DNA of 47,042 bases, taken from the NCBI GenBank assembly GCA_030849805.1, contig JASANZ010002110.1, forward strand, positions 1-47,042. The letters run 5' to 3'. Shown piece after piece: positions 1-9,863 of the stretch (positions are counted from its first letter, which is position 1; each line of letters starts with the position of its first letter). Both the position numbers and the translations under genes were made by a program. The stretch comes from Sergeia podlipaevii. Lineage: Eukaryota > Euglenozoa > Kinetoplastea > Trypanosomatida > Trypanosomatidae. The notes under the pieces are model-generated. The model did no database searches and was not told where the DNA came from. It saw only the letters and a program-made list of their open reading frames with translations.

Positions 1-732
1 AGGAGGTCCCGAAAAAAATGTCGGAAGACTGCAGTACAGGAGAAAAACATTGCTTGCTTACAATACATTTGCAGCCGACAAAAATCCGCTGGTTCTGTTT
101 TCAATATTTGGTGGGAAAGAGATTTGAGAAGATAATTTTGGAAATCATTTACAGGAAAAAAAAAATCGAGCTCGAGGCGACAGCTTATCACTTCACCGAG
201 GCTCACCAAGGATATAGAAATCTATGCAGAGTGCTGCTTTCATATTTTTTTTTTCTTTCTACTGTTTATGTCTTCAGTTTCAGCGAACTGGAATGGAATT
301 GCAAAGAAGTCAAAGGCGAAAAGAAGGAGGAAGAGAGTTCCCCTTATGGACAGTGGAAGTTCATCATGGTCAATGGGCCGCAACTAGCGCGAACAACAAA
401 ACTATGTCTGTGATTTATTGATGCACAAAACACTCTTGTTATTCATCGTTTCTTCATTTTCTTTTTTTTTCCATTCCTTCATTTGAATCTTTTTCTTTTT
501 GAAGTACCTGTACTAGCCACGCTCCTTTGCCTCTTTGTGCTTTTTTTTTGCGATTGTTGTTCTCTAGTGATATTTGATTGTGTGAGCCTTCTATAACTGA
601 CAACATATATACTTTGTACCAACTAGTATTTTTCTTTTTTGATTAATACAGTTTATCTTGTATTGTTTTTTTTACATCTGTTTGATTGTACAAGTATTGA
701 TATTAAACAGACACACAAAGTAGAAAAAAAAA
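1..732 (+). other. spacer upstream of the PI4-kinase gene
   Basis: No gene is supported here. The first 420 bases are of fairly high complexity and contain a 131-codon open frame (18-413), but its translation shows no recognisable domain and its frame runs through a poly-A and a poly-T tract, so I do not call it. The stretch from about 430 to 690 is T-rich and ends in the splice-acceptor region of the kinase gene. It is probably the 3' UTR of an upstream plus-strand gene outside the window followed by the kinase 5' region. Confidence 0.6.
655..694 (+). promoter_or_regulatory. trans-splice acceptor of the PI4-kinase gene
   Basis: A T-rich tract (about 655-690) with a run of eight T is followed by its first AG at 693-694. 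No ATG occurs between that AG and the ATG at 733, giving a predicted 5' UTR of about 38 nt plus the spliced leader. An alternative acceptor is the AG at 709-710. The call rests on the general kinetoplastid rule of polypyrimidine tract then AG, not on mapped sites. Confidence 0.5.
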
Positions 733-3700
733 ATGGATGATATTATGTTTCCTGCCTGGGCGAGTACCTCGTCCTCGCTTGCCATGGCTTCTGTACTTGG
801 CGTTTTCTTTAGACAAACGAACGCAGCTGCGCATGCCGAGCAGCTTGATGCACAGCTACGCACGCAGGGCATGACTGCTGGAGAGGTAAGCGTGAGCAAG
901 ATCGATATGCGTAGTCGCTGTCATAGCAGCCAGCACTATCGTGGTGAGAATGCGGTCGGTAGTGATGGAAGTGACTCGGACAGTCAAGGAAAGGACGAGG
1001 ATGACGTTGAAAGAGGTGCTGCTGCGTTCCTGGATGCAACTGGCTCTGGTCCGTTTGCCTTTTCTCCTCCCAATGGTACCCTATACCACTACTCCTTTAA
1101 CTGTGGTGGTGGTGATGGTGGCGCAATTGCGGGGCGTCTCCTCCCTGCACCTCCAGCTGGCTTTGGTCTAAGATCTCAGCGCGATGGCGTAAGCAGTGAT
1201 ATCTTGCACGACGCACGAGTGGAGCAGCTCTTTCGCTTGTCATGTCTGGACGCTATCACTACAGGCGAATTGCCCTGTGTGACACGCAAGCATGCTGTTG
1301 CGATTTTGGCGCTGATGGGTCTCTGTGTTGAGTGCCGCGATCTTCCTGGCGATCTTAATCGAGGGTTTTACACTGAGAGCAGCGCTCTCTACTCCTCTCT
1401 GATGTCCAAGCTGCACGACTTGAAATTTGCCAAAGGGATCGACGTGGAGGGGTTTGTATCCGCACTAACGGCATGTGGGTTGAAAATGCGAGGAAGTAGC
1501 AGCAGTAGCAGTGCATTTGGGGGAGGTGTTGGCACGGAGGACATGTCTCAAGCGGGTAGTGGAAGAGGAGGAGGCACAACTGCAGAAGTGAACAAGAACG
1601 GCAACAACGCCCCCCACAATGGAATGCGTAAGAGTCTCACTGGATGTGGCAGCAGCAATGGCCTTGGCACCCCTCGCCCAGCCAACAGCAGTGCATGCGG
1701 GTTTGACTTGCGTATTATTGATGGTATTGTCCTTGCGTGCATCCCGGAGTGCATTGACACGTGTGTGCGTGACCCTGTGGCGCTCGGTGCACTTCAGGGC
1801 CTTGCTGGGACGTACTCACGCTCTCCCGTTTTCCTTGGTGCCAAACTTGTGGGCCGACTTCACGATCTCACAGATGCGTTTGCAGTCTCCGAGCATCGCC
1901 GCGAGCTTCCCTACAAGCGCCTGCTCTCACTCCTTCTGGAAGCCATCAGCTGCTCAGAGCGAATTGACTATGCAAGGACTAACAGCTGGATAAGTGCTAT
2001 TATCCAGGAGGACTACGTTGTCCGGGGGCTCTTCCAGCGTGAGATTTTGCACGCACGTGTGGTGGCGGCGACACTGGCGTTACTAACACGGCAGTATCAA
2101 GAAATGGCAGCTGACTACACCGCCACGTGCTCGTTTCACTGTGGCAGTAGCAAGAACAACAATAATGTTGCTAGTGGCAATCGACAAGATGGTGGTGGCA
2201 CTGGACTACCAGACTTCAAGGATGGTGATGCGCTTATCGAGTCTGTGTGGCGGGCGTTGCAAGAAGGCGTCACGACGTGGGAACACCCTTCGCAGAAAGT
2301 ATCCACCTTGTACGGCGCCAATGTGCGCGTGGTGGTGGAGCAGCTTCTCAAGACAGAAGTGGAGAGGCTAAAATGCTTTTATCTTATTGGGTGCGCTCAA
2401 CACCCACTCCGTGAGGCGGCGCAGGTGGTGCGGTGCTATGGCGATGGCAACAATGGGAACACAGCAAAGGAGGGTGATTTCAAGCGGGTGAACAGCAATG
2501 CTCTAAGCATCAGCGCTCTCGCCGGCACTTTTGCTACAAGTCCTGTCACTCCCAACGTTGGAGGGGTGAACTCTGGTGAAAACGGTGCCAGCACACTGCC
2601 CAACACCGTCACCATGTATTCTCCAAGTCGAGAGGAAGAGGCCCTGCGGGTGCGGGTGATATCCAATATCGTCAAGTTACTTCTTCTCCCCACCAGTGTG
2701 ATCAACCTACTTCACACCACGAAAGAGGCGGCCCACAAACTGCGCAATTTTATCGCCGATGTAGCGAGCGCCGTCTTGACCATTCTTGCTAACGCTAGAT
2801 TCGTTTCACTGGGCGACACCTGCAACTTTCCACAACTCACCGCGCGTTTCTCTAACCGCTACTACCAAAACCTCGCTAGCGTTCTGCATGAGATGGTGCT
2901 AGTGGTGTCAACGCGTCAAGGCGGCGGCGATGGGGTGGTGGCAGTAGGATGCTTACGCAGCCTATGTGCCGCAGACCCGCACCTTCGCTCCTTCGTTGTG
3001 TCAGAGGTGATGGACAGCGTCGTGCGTCTCTCTGCTGTGCAAGAGAAGAACAAGCAGGCCACTACCGCGACCGGACAGAACGGTAGTGGTGGTGGTATTG
3101 AAGAAGAGTCACGTCAGCTCTCGTTGTGCCTTGACTTGTTATGTGATGTACTGGTACCGAAGCGGCCAGCGACTTCGCCAGCCACGGACCCCACCGCCAC
3201 GGAAGACCTTGCGCGGTACGGTCAACTACTCTGCGATAGTTACGAGGACGCACTCCGCAACCATCTCCGACTTGCTCAGTCAAAAGATGGGGTGGCTGCA
3301 GCAGCGTCGGGAGTCCCGACGGATACGATGACGGTAGCCGCGCAGGCAATGTGGAGGCTGGCAGGGTGTGTGCACGAACGTATCAGAGCTGCCGCTCACG
3401 ACGCGCTGTGTGCGGCAGACGCAGGCGACACGGATCGCAAGAAACGGTGCCTCGCCGCGATCAACGCAGATGGCGATCACGTCCGCCTTCTTTTGCGCAG
3501 CCTGTTACGTTGTGTGGTCAACATTGCGTGGCCTGGATCGGGTATTCTCTACCAGCGCTTTACAAGCGCAGGTGGTCAGCGAAGGAGCAGTGGCAGCAGC
3601 GATGGTGCTGCCACTTCAGGACCCAGTTCTCGCAAGGTGCTGGGGCCTCTAGCTATGAAATGCATCTCTCCATTACTACGCTCCATGTGCCTTCTCTCGC

Positions 3701-6700
3701 ACCTCGCTACGCTATTCCCCGTCTCTCGGGTTGGGAGCCTAGTGGATCACGACGAGCGTGCGCAGTTTCTTACCGCCGCGGATGCCTGTCACGATCAATA
3801 CATGTACTACTACCAGTTTCGCCCTAGCAAGCTCAAAACTGCCTACTACACTGAGTTTGGCACCTCCCTCTTCCGTTCCTTCTGGCTCCTCCTCACGTAC
3901 TACGGTTTTACCGCCAAGGCACGCCTCACATATGCCTCCATCTACACAGTACACACGGCAACTAAGGCAAGTGCTGTGTGCGATCCACTGCCCCCTGTCA
4001 CAGAGTTGCAATGCCAGCAGATCCGCCTGCTCGCGGCCTCCGCGGTGCCACTGCTTTTGATGCGTTCCTCAGACCTTCACCAAGCCACCGCTGACGTGGC
4101 GACGCTCCTACGCTTTGCCGACATGGGCGACGCTGCAGCCACGCGTGGCACCAAACACCGCACTCTACGCACGGAACTTCAAAACACCTGTGGTGGCAGC
4201 AGCAAACGCTGGGAGCAGTTAACCATGGCGGAGCTCTTTCTTATGCGAGCTCTCACTGATCTGGAGCTCCTGCGCGCTTCAGCGGGGTCGATTGCTACGC
4301 TGACCCTGTACAGTCACTACGACGTGAGAGAGTACGTTGCGAGTCCAGCAATCTGCCACGTGGTGACGCGCATCACCTCCACAGTGTCGACAGAATATAT
4401 TTCCGCACTGCGGTCCATGATGCCGACCGTTGCACAACGCCTTGTAGCGCAGGACACGCAGCAGCTTGTGTTGTTGCTTAGTTTCTCTGTCAGTTCAGTG
4501 CGCGAGGCGGCACGTTCCATTTTGGAGCTTATCGTCGGGTCAGTGCCGAGCTTCGCCATCAACTGCTCAAGCCTGGCGCAACTGTGGGGAATCATCAACA
4601 TTCTAGAGGGTTGTACAGCAAGCCAAGTGGAGCACCTTTGCAAGCGGCTGCACGTGAGTGAGGTCCCTGCCGTCTCGCCCGACCCGAGGAGCACGGAGAG
4701 GATGGTGCTGGTGCAGATGTTGTGCGACGTGGCGCGGTATTGGGTGGCGCGCACGCAGAGCAGCTCCCCACTGGTGCTCTTTGAACGTGCGACGCGTTTT
4801 GTGATGCGCCAGGACTGCGCTGGTACTACCACCGGGGCTGCGTCTGGTGGGTTGCTGACGTCAACGGCGAATGCGCATTGGGCGGCGGGCTTTGTAGGGC
4901 AGGGATCACGCCTTGCCATCGAAGCGGCACAGCCGAAAGAAGCACGGCTGCCCCCCGAGGCGCTGAAGGGGGCCGCGGCGATTGGCAGCGTGACGATTCC
5001 CGACTACGCCCAGGTACTGATCAAGCATAGCAGCGCACAAGGTCAAGTGCTCGCGGCGGCTCGTCAGAGTCCCCTTGTCGTGGTGGAGCGCGGAACGCTG
5101 ATGCAGCTGCAGGCGGCGGTGCGACGAGCGCGCCGCTCTGACGGACTCCAAGCTGCTCTGGCCAGGAACAAGCGCCGCGCTGCTGAAGGGCACAATAAGG
5201 GTGCTTGTCATGCTGCAGGTAGAGCGGGCGCTTACGACAGGGAGACGACAGACAGGGCAATCGTATCGCCCGTCAAGGTGAGCGAAGTGGACGCGCTTGT
5301 GAGTACTGCGGTGGCCCTTCTATGCACAGGCCAGGCCACCCCAACCGGCACCCTTCAGCTGCTGCGCTACACCGTACAAGGCCCCATCCACATTTTCCGC
5401 AGTGAATACATCAACGCGGCGACGACGAGCTGGCGCTGGCTGGTGACGAACGGAGGCTGGAAACGCTTTGCGGTGCCACTGCTGCTTCAGCTAACCGACG
5501 CGGTGGAGTGGACTGTGCATCACCGTCTGGGACTTTTTGACGGGCTGAGACCGTCGCTCAGCAATGAGGTGCAGACTGGCGATACAAGTGCGACTAGTAG
5601 TCTCTTTGGTGTCGGTGATGGCGGCGTGATGGCCCCAGACTACACCATTAACTCTCCACACAAGGTCGTCTTTGCGTTCCTTGCGGACTTGTACGTGAGC
5701 CGCAACTCCCCTGTCGCACTGGACCCACTGGTGCTCACCTCACTGTATCAGATGGCATCGTGCATCGTCGCCGATCCCTCCCGCTTTTCTCTCAAGCCCT
5801 CGTCCTTCTTCGAGACGATGCGGTGCTGCGTGCTGGTGGGCCAGATTGCACAAAACCTACAAATGGCTAACATGCGCAGGCTCAAGGCTGGGCTCCCTGT
5901 TGTGGTCCCCTTCACTTCTATCGGGATACTGAGGCAACGCTGGTATGCGTGCCTGCTCCAGTGGTTCCGCAGTACCCCACCACCGTGGTATCTCGCGATG
6001 GATCCCGCGCCGGTGGAGGAAGAGGCCGTTGTGCTGGAGGCGCTGGTGAAGCTTCTCAACGAGGAGCGCGGCTGCCTCACCGGTAGTCCCAAGATGGGGT
6101 TCCTGGACTTCAGTGTCGGCGTGCGTAGCGGCGGTGGTGGCACCAGTAGCGTCTGGAGCGCAGCGAGCGTGGTCAGAGTCAGAATTGGTGCTATCCTCAG
6201 CAGCGGCGACAAGGCCGAGGCAGCCCTCACTCAACTTATCCACAAGGAGCACGCCCGTCTTGCGAATGTGCTGGCTCTGCTGGCCGCTCTGGTGCAGCAT
6301 GAGCTCGTGCGTAGCAAAGTATGGCTTGCCCCGCGTCGAACGCTGCTCATCACGGAGCGCATGCCACTCTCCTTTGCTGCTCTCGTGGACACTGCCGCCT
6401 CTCAGGACCCGGCGGTGATGGTGGCCATGGTAAAGCGCTTTGCGAGCTACCTGGAAGTATTCAATCTCGCCTCTGAGTACGTCGTGGCATCCCCGTCTAA
6501 GTTTGCACACATTCCCGAGGCGGTGGAGCTGTATCTCACCCAGCAGGTGCTTGAGGCGGGAGCGCCAAAGCTCTTTCTCTTTGTCAACTGCGGCATTGTG
6601 CAAGCACTGCGGCTGCTCGACCGTCGCTACAAGGCCTACCCGATCGTTGAAACGTACGCGATCCGCAGCCTGCTCTCGCAGAAGAGCGAGCACCTTATCT

Positions 6701-8082
6701 TTTACCTACCTCAGCTTCTGCAGGTGCTTGCAGCGGACCAGGGAGGCAGTATTCAGAACTTTCTTTTGCGGATGAGTCGCAAGAGCGTGACCTTCTGCCA
6801 TCAGCTCCTGTGGGCGTTGCAAACCGAAGGCGAGGCGGACTCGGTGCTCGGGCACGAGTGCAAGGCGGTGGAGATGATTATCAAGGATGAGATGACGCCG
6901 GAGCAGTTTGCCTTTTGCAAGGGTGAGTTTCAGTTCACCAACCTGGTTACCTCGCTATCTGGCGAGCTCATGAAGTATGACAAGCCCCAGCGCAAGCCCA
7001 AGCTACGAGAGAGGCTGAAAGATGAGGTGTTCCACACAACGCCCAAGACGCAGCACCTCTACCTGCCCACGGACCCCAGCTACCGCATTACCGATGTAGT
7101 AGCACACACCGCTAGTGCCATGCAGAGTGCGGCCAAGTGCCCAATTTTCATTCAGTTCACCTGCGTTCCACGTGATCACGAGGACATGACACTACCCACG
7201 GAGACAACAGCTGAAGCAGAGGACGGTCTCCAGCAGCAGCAGCAACCAATAGTGAAGGCGTGCATCTTCAAGATGGGCGATGACTGCAGACAGGATCAGA
7301 TCTCACTGCAACTCATTGGTCTTATGCAGCGCATCCTCAACGCGATCGAGGTGCCATCCTACCTATACCCGTACCGTGTCGTGACCACTGGGCAAGAAAG
7401 CGGCATCATTGAGTGTGTGCCACGATCCATGAGCCGCAATGAGATTGGTAAGCTAGTCGAGTCTAACCTGGCGGAGTTCTTCGTGCAGACCTTTGGACAC
7501 CCCGAGTCGGTGTCCTTCCACCGAGCTCGCGATAACTTTGTGAAGAGTGCCGCTTCCTACTCGGTGGTGTCGTACATCCTCAACATCAAGGATCGCCATA
7601 ATGGTAACATCATGATCGACGCGGAAGGCCATCTGGTGCACATTGACTTTGGGTTTCTCTTTGACACCTCGCCGGGTGGGGACATGAACTTCGAGTCCTC
7701 GCCTTTCAAGCTTACCACAGAGATGGTGCAGCTCATTGGCCGCGACGTTGGCACAACCAATTTGCGCAGCCGCACCCTTGAAAAGGCCCTCGTAGATGAA
7801 GAGAACTACATCTACTTCAAGACGCTTGTCAACCGATGCTATCTTGCTATTCGCCAGTACGCACGCGAGATTTGCATCTTGGTGGAGTTGATGCTGCAGA
7901 GTGGGCTGCCGTGCTTTAAGCCACACAAGACCATCGCTGACCTCGCCAAGCGGCTGTCAATGGGCAAGAATGAGATTGAGGCGGCAGACTTTATGCGGAA
8001 GCGCATTCATGAGGCCCGCGAAAACTACCGTACGGTGTTATACGACCAGTATCAGCGCATTGCAGAGGGTATTGAAATGTAG
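733..8082 (+). CDS. phosphatidylinositol 4-kinase, type III alpha-like
   Basis: This 2449-aa protein should phosphorylate phosphatidylinositol to PI4P; family members (PI4KA/Stt4) act mainly at the plasma membrane. The C-terminal third carries the diagnostic parts. An alpha-helical PIK accessory region lies at about residues 1860-2030. The lipid-kinase domain spans about 2110-2440, with the ATP-binding lysine in CIFKMGDDCRQDQ (K2180), the catalytic loop DRHNGN (D2287-N2292) and the DFG motif (D2305-G2307). The phrase FLFDTSPGGDMNFE after DFG is typical of the PI4K III group rather than PI3K or TOR. The N-terminal 1800 residues are a divergent helical solenoid with low-complexity inserts rich in Ser, Gly and Asn, which makes it somewhat longer than the human enzyme (about 2100 aa). 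A short polyQ lies just before the kinase core. It is the only plus-strand gene and converges on GP63. The start is the first ATG after the predicted splice acceptor. Confidence 0.95.
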   Translation: MDDIMFPAWASTSSSLAMASVLGVFFRQTNAAAHAEQLDAQLRTQGMTAGEVSVSKIDMRSRCHSSQHYRGENAVGSDGSDSDSQGKDEDDVERGAAAFLDATGSGPFAFSPPNGTLYHYSFNCGGGDGGAIAGRLLPAPPAGFGLRSQRDGVSSDILHDARVEQLFRLSCLDAITTGELPCVTRKHAVAILALMGLCVECRDLPGDLNRGFYTESSALYSSLMSKLHDLKFAKGIDVEGFVSALTACGLKMRGSSSSSSAFGGGVGTEDMSQAGSGRGGGTTAEVNKNGNNAPHNGMRKSLTGCGSSNGLGTPRPANSSACGFDLRIIDGIVLACIPECIDTCVRDPVALGALQGLAGTYSRSPVFLGAKLVGRLHDLTDAFAVSEHRRELPYKRLLSLLLEAISCSERIDYARTNSWISAIIQEDYVVRGLFQREILHARVVAATLALLTRQYQEMAADYTATCSFHCGSSKNNNNVASGNRQDGGGTGLPDFKDGDALIESVWRALQEGVTTWEHPSQKVSTLYGANVRVVVEQLLKTEVERLKCFYLIGCAQHPLREAAQVVRCYGDGNNGNTAKEGDFKRVNSNALSISALAGTFATSPVTPNVGGVNSGENGASTLPNTVTMYSPSREEEALRVRVISNIVKLLLLPTSVINLLHTTKEAAHKLRNFIADVASAVLTILANARFVSLGDTCNFPQLTARFSNRYYQNLASVLHEMVLVVSTRQGGGDGVVAVGCLRSLCAADPHLRSFVVSEVMDSVVRLSAVQEKNKQATTATGQNGSGGGIEEESRQLSLCLDLLCDVLVPKRPATSPATDPTATEDLARYGQLLCDSYEDALRNHLRLAQSKDGVAAAASGVPTDTMTVAAQAMWRLAGCVHERIRAAAHDALCAADAGDTDRKKRCLAAINADGDHVRLLLRSLLRCVVNIAWPGSGILYQRFTSAGGQRRSSGSSDGAATSGPSSRKVLGPLAMKCISPLLRSMCLLSHLATLFPVSRVGSLVDHDERAQFLTAADACHDQYMYYYQFRPSKLKTAYYTEFGTSLFRSFWLLLTYYGFTAKARLTYASIYTVHTATKASAVCDPLPPVTELQCQQIRLLAASAVPLLLMRSSDLHQATADVATLLRFADMGDAAATRGTKHRTLRTELQNTCGGSSKRWEQLTMAELFLMRALTDLELLRASAGSIATLTLYSHYDVREYVASPAICHVVTRITSTVSTEYISALRSMMPTVAQRLVAQDTQQLVLLLSFSVSSVREAARSILELIVGSVPSFAINCSSLAQLWGIINILEGCTASQVEHLCKRLHVSEVPAVSPDPRSTERMVLVQMLCDVARYWVARTQSSSPLVLFERATRFVMRQDCAGTTTGAASGGLLTSTANAHWAAGFVGQGSRLAIEAAQPKEARLPPEALKGAAAIGSVTIPDYAQVLIKHSSAQGQVLAAARQSPLVVVERGTLMQLQAAVRRARRSDGLQAALARNKRRAAEGHNKGACHAAGRAGAYDRETTDRAIVSPVKVSEVDALVSTAVALLCTGQATPTGTLQLLRYTVQGPIHIFRSEYINAATTSWRWLVTNGGWKRFAVPLLLQLTDAVEWTVHHRLGLFDGLRPSLSNEVQTGDTSATSSLFGVGDGGVMAPDYTINSPHKVVFAFLADLYVSRNSPVALDPLVLTSLYQMASCIVADPSRFSLKPSSFFETMRCCVLVGQIAQNLQMANMRRLKAGLPVVVPFTSIGILRQRWYACLLQWFRSTPPPWYLAMDPAPVEEEAVVLEALVKLLNEERGCLTGSPKMGFLDFSVGVRSGGGGTSSVWSAASVVRVRIGAILSSGDKAEAALTQLIHKEHARLANVLALLAALVQHELVRSKVWLAPRRTLLITERMPLSFAALVDTAASQDPAVMVAMVKRFASYLEVFNLASEYVVASPSKFAHIPEAVELYLTQQVLEAGAPKLFLFVNCGIVQALRLLDRRYKAYPIVETYAIRSLLSQKSEHLIFYLPQLLQVLAADQGGSIQNFLLRMSRKSVTFCHQLLWALQTEGEADSVLGHECKAVEMIIKDEMTPEQFAFCKGEFQFTNLVTSLSGELMKYDKPQRKPKLRERLKDEVFHTTPKTQHLYLPTDPSYRITDVVAHTASAMQSAAKCPIFIQFTCVPRDHEDMTLPTETTAEAEDGLQQQQQPIVKACIFKMGDDCRQDQISLQLIGLMQRILNAIEVPSYLYPYRVVTTGQESGIIECVPRSMSRNEIGKLVESNLAEFFVQTFGHPESVSFHRARDNFVKSAASYSVVSYILNIKDRHNGNIMIDAEGHLVHIDFGFLFDTSPGGDMNFESSPFKLTTEMVQLIGRDVGTTNLRSRTLEKALVDEENYIYFKTLVNRCYLAIRQYAREICILVELMLQSGLPCFKPHKTIADLAKRLSMGKNEIEAADFMRKRIHEARENYRTVLYDQYQRIAEGIEM

Positions 8083-8406
8083 GGGGAGGAAGGTGTTGCC
8101 TGCTTTTTTGTGTGTGCTTCCCTATTTCTTCCGCTGAAAAAATAAAGAAACACATCAGCAACCACTTCAACGAGCGATACAATATAGACACGTACATAGA
8201 AACGAATCTCTCTTCATATGCCTTACTATTATTATTTTCTGTATTACTACTATTACCATACCCACAATCAATACAAGAAACAAAGAATTGGTTCACGCTT
8301 CTGCGCATTGCAACGCAGTTCAGTATTCTTTTCCCCTTTGCCTCGATCCTCCTTCACTTCAAATTCTTCCTTTCATTCTTCTTCCCTTTCTCTTTCTTTT
8401 TTTCTT
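8083..8406 (+). other. PI4-kinase 3' flank, T-rich
   Basis: This non-coding stretch follows the kinase stop codon. It becomes strongly pyrimidine-rich from about 8310 to 8406. It is the likely 3' UTR and polyadenylation area of the kinase mRNA. Open frames that run through it continue into the G+C-rich island and look spurious. Confidence 0.6.
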
Positions 8407-8742
8407 CCCGCGCGCATGCGGCTGGCCTCAGGGAACGCCCAGGCCGCCCGCACCCTCGGCGCCAACAATGCCCCCACCCCGGCGCGCCAAATGGATGTGT
8501 GCCTGCCCCCTTCCTTTCGCCCATCCCCGCGCCACGGAAAACCCCTCACCCTCACCCCAGGCTGATGCTTTCTATGCACTCAGCATTTGTGTGCTATCCT
8601 CGCCGGGCGGCTATGCTGTGGGCCATTCGGCCCCATCGCACGCCGAGGCCTCCAAATGGGCCGGATCGCAGCGGCATCATCGCCATCAGAAGTCATGCGC
8701 TTTCATCGCCGCTTCGCTACGGCTGTGCAGCACTTGCTTGAT
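8407..8742. mobile_element. G+C-rich island, possible degenerate SIDER-like retroposon
   Basis: About 335 bp of sharply G+C-rich, C-rich sequence sits between T-rich kinase 3' flank and the duplicated GP63 5' flank. Its composition resembles neither the spacers nor a coding gene: the overlapping frames on the plus strand are Pro/Ala/Arg-rich and have no domain. A small inverted repeat (GCCG at 8708-8711 with CGGC at 8720-8723) is present near its right end. Read on the minus strand, the T-rich run before it would be a 3' poly-A-like tail, as in short non-LTR-derived retroposons. Its wording reminds me of Leishmania SIDER elements, but that is from memory and unchecked. It could also be remnant intergenic DNA of other origin. 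Confidence 0.35.
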
Positions 8743-8946
8743 CCGCTGATGTTTGTTTCGATAAGTGAAGGAAATATGGGTTGTTTTGGATCGTAAATAT
8801 GGGGGAATCTTAACTTGAGCAGCAGCAAAACATGAGTAAAGTGAAAAGGGAAGGGAAGGGGGGAAAGATAATTGACAGTCAAGAGAAAATCAATAAAATC
8901 AGAAGAAGGCAAGGAAGGAGGGATCACTGAGTGACTACTGAAAAGA
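8743..8946 (-). repeat. second copy of the GP63 5'-flank block (copy 1)
   Basis: These 204 bp match 11506-11710 in the same orientation, with about seven substitutions and one single-base indel by hand alignment (about 96% identity). The block includes the polypyrimidine tract and the splice-acceptor AG (8814-8815) used by GP63 at the other copy, so it could still accept a spliced leader on a minus-strand transcript. It ends at the position 14 bp short of where the GP63 start codon would be, and there the G+C-rich island begins. No GP63 coding sequence follows. It is best read as the remains of a lost tandem GP63 gene. Confidence 0.9.
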
Positions 8947-9863
8947 ACCTGCTGCACCTGTCAGTATTTCTGTATGGTGGAAAACGGATCAGCAGGACAC
9001 ATCCCCATGGAGATTGGTAGATTTGCTTTTGTGTATGCAGCACCTCTGTGCAGGCATATATATATAGAAGTGACGATAGAAGAGGCGGAGAGCGGTGCAC
9101 GTGCATTCCTCGAGAGAGAAGCATACTGAACTATGAATGTAGGCGTGCTGCATATATTCACATGCATACATGTGTATGCATGTGTCAACAGCATCATAAC
9201 CCCCACATTCACTTTCTACTATATAAATTCGTGTCCTACCCTCAAGCACTATTATTATTATCTTTTGATTTAACGTTCACATTGCTCCAACGTTTCCCCC
9301 CTCCCCCCCTTCTTGTCGCTGAGTGTAAAGCTCAACTTGAAAGAAGTACATATGATGGTTACCATCGGAAACGCTGTCATACACATATACGCATACACGC
9401 TTTATATCGTACGACTCTTCATTTTTCCCTGCTTCCATTGCTTTTTTTTTCTCATGAGACCTCAACAATTCCCATATTCGAAAGCGAAGAAAAAAATCAG
9501 ATTGAAATATAAAGATTTATATGAATAATAGGTAGAATCACACAGATCCGACGACACCGCTCTTAACTTTCCCTTTCACTGCGCGTACGCTGCGTTGTCC
9601 CAAAGCACACACACACAGAGAAAAAAAAAAAGACAGAAATAATCGGCTATTTGCCTCATCTCCTCAACAATGGTTAAAGACTGGTTAAGAGAGAAAGAGA
9701 AAGGCAAAATAGCTCGAACGAAAAAATAAGAAAAGGAAAAGCATACATAACAAAAAATATATATATATATATTTATTTATTTATCGAAAGATCGTTTTAT
9801 TGAAACTTTTGCACAAGCGTACAAGTGATGATACAAAAGGTTCCTCAGAAAACCCTCTTTCTT
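8947..9863 (-). other. GP63 3' flank
   Basis: This is non-coding sequence downstream of the GP63 stop. It includes AT dinucleotide runs (about 9055-9066 and 9757-9771) and a short AC run near 9608. In minus-strand RNA it is rich in U at the gene-proximal end. No further piece of GP63 coding sequence was seen here. Confidence 0.6.

Larger units (their letters stand above)
8083..9863. other. convergent strand-switch region
   Basis: The plus-strand PI4-kinase gene ends at 8082 and the minus-strand GP63 gene ends at 9864, and every credible gene to the right is also on the minus strand. In kinetoplastids such convergent regions separate polycistronic units and are where RNA polymerase II terminates; in studied species they carry base J and variant histones. 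The interval contains, in order, kinase 3' flank, a G+C-rich island, a copy of the GP63 5' flank, and GP63 3' flank. I see no tRNA gene in it by eye. The gene arrangement is seen directly; the termination role is inference from the clade. Confidence 0.8.

Noticed and set aside
18..413. 131-codon plus-strand open frame at the left end
   Set aside because: It translates through poly-A and poly-T tracts, shows no domain, and a second frame overlaps it; more likely upstream 3' UTR.
5748..6693. Minus-strand frames of 160 and 278 codons inside the PI4-kinase gene
   Set aside because: Antisense frames opposite a long conserved coding region; no domain and no splice signal.
8112..8749. Overlapping plus-strand frames of 115-209 codons across the G+C-rich island
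   Set aside because: Their length reflects scarce stop codons in C-rich DNA; the products are Pro/Ala/Arg/Phe-rich without domain, and several frames are open at once.
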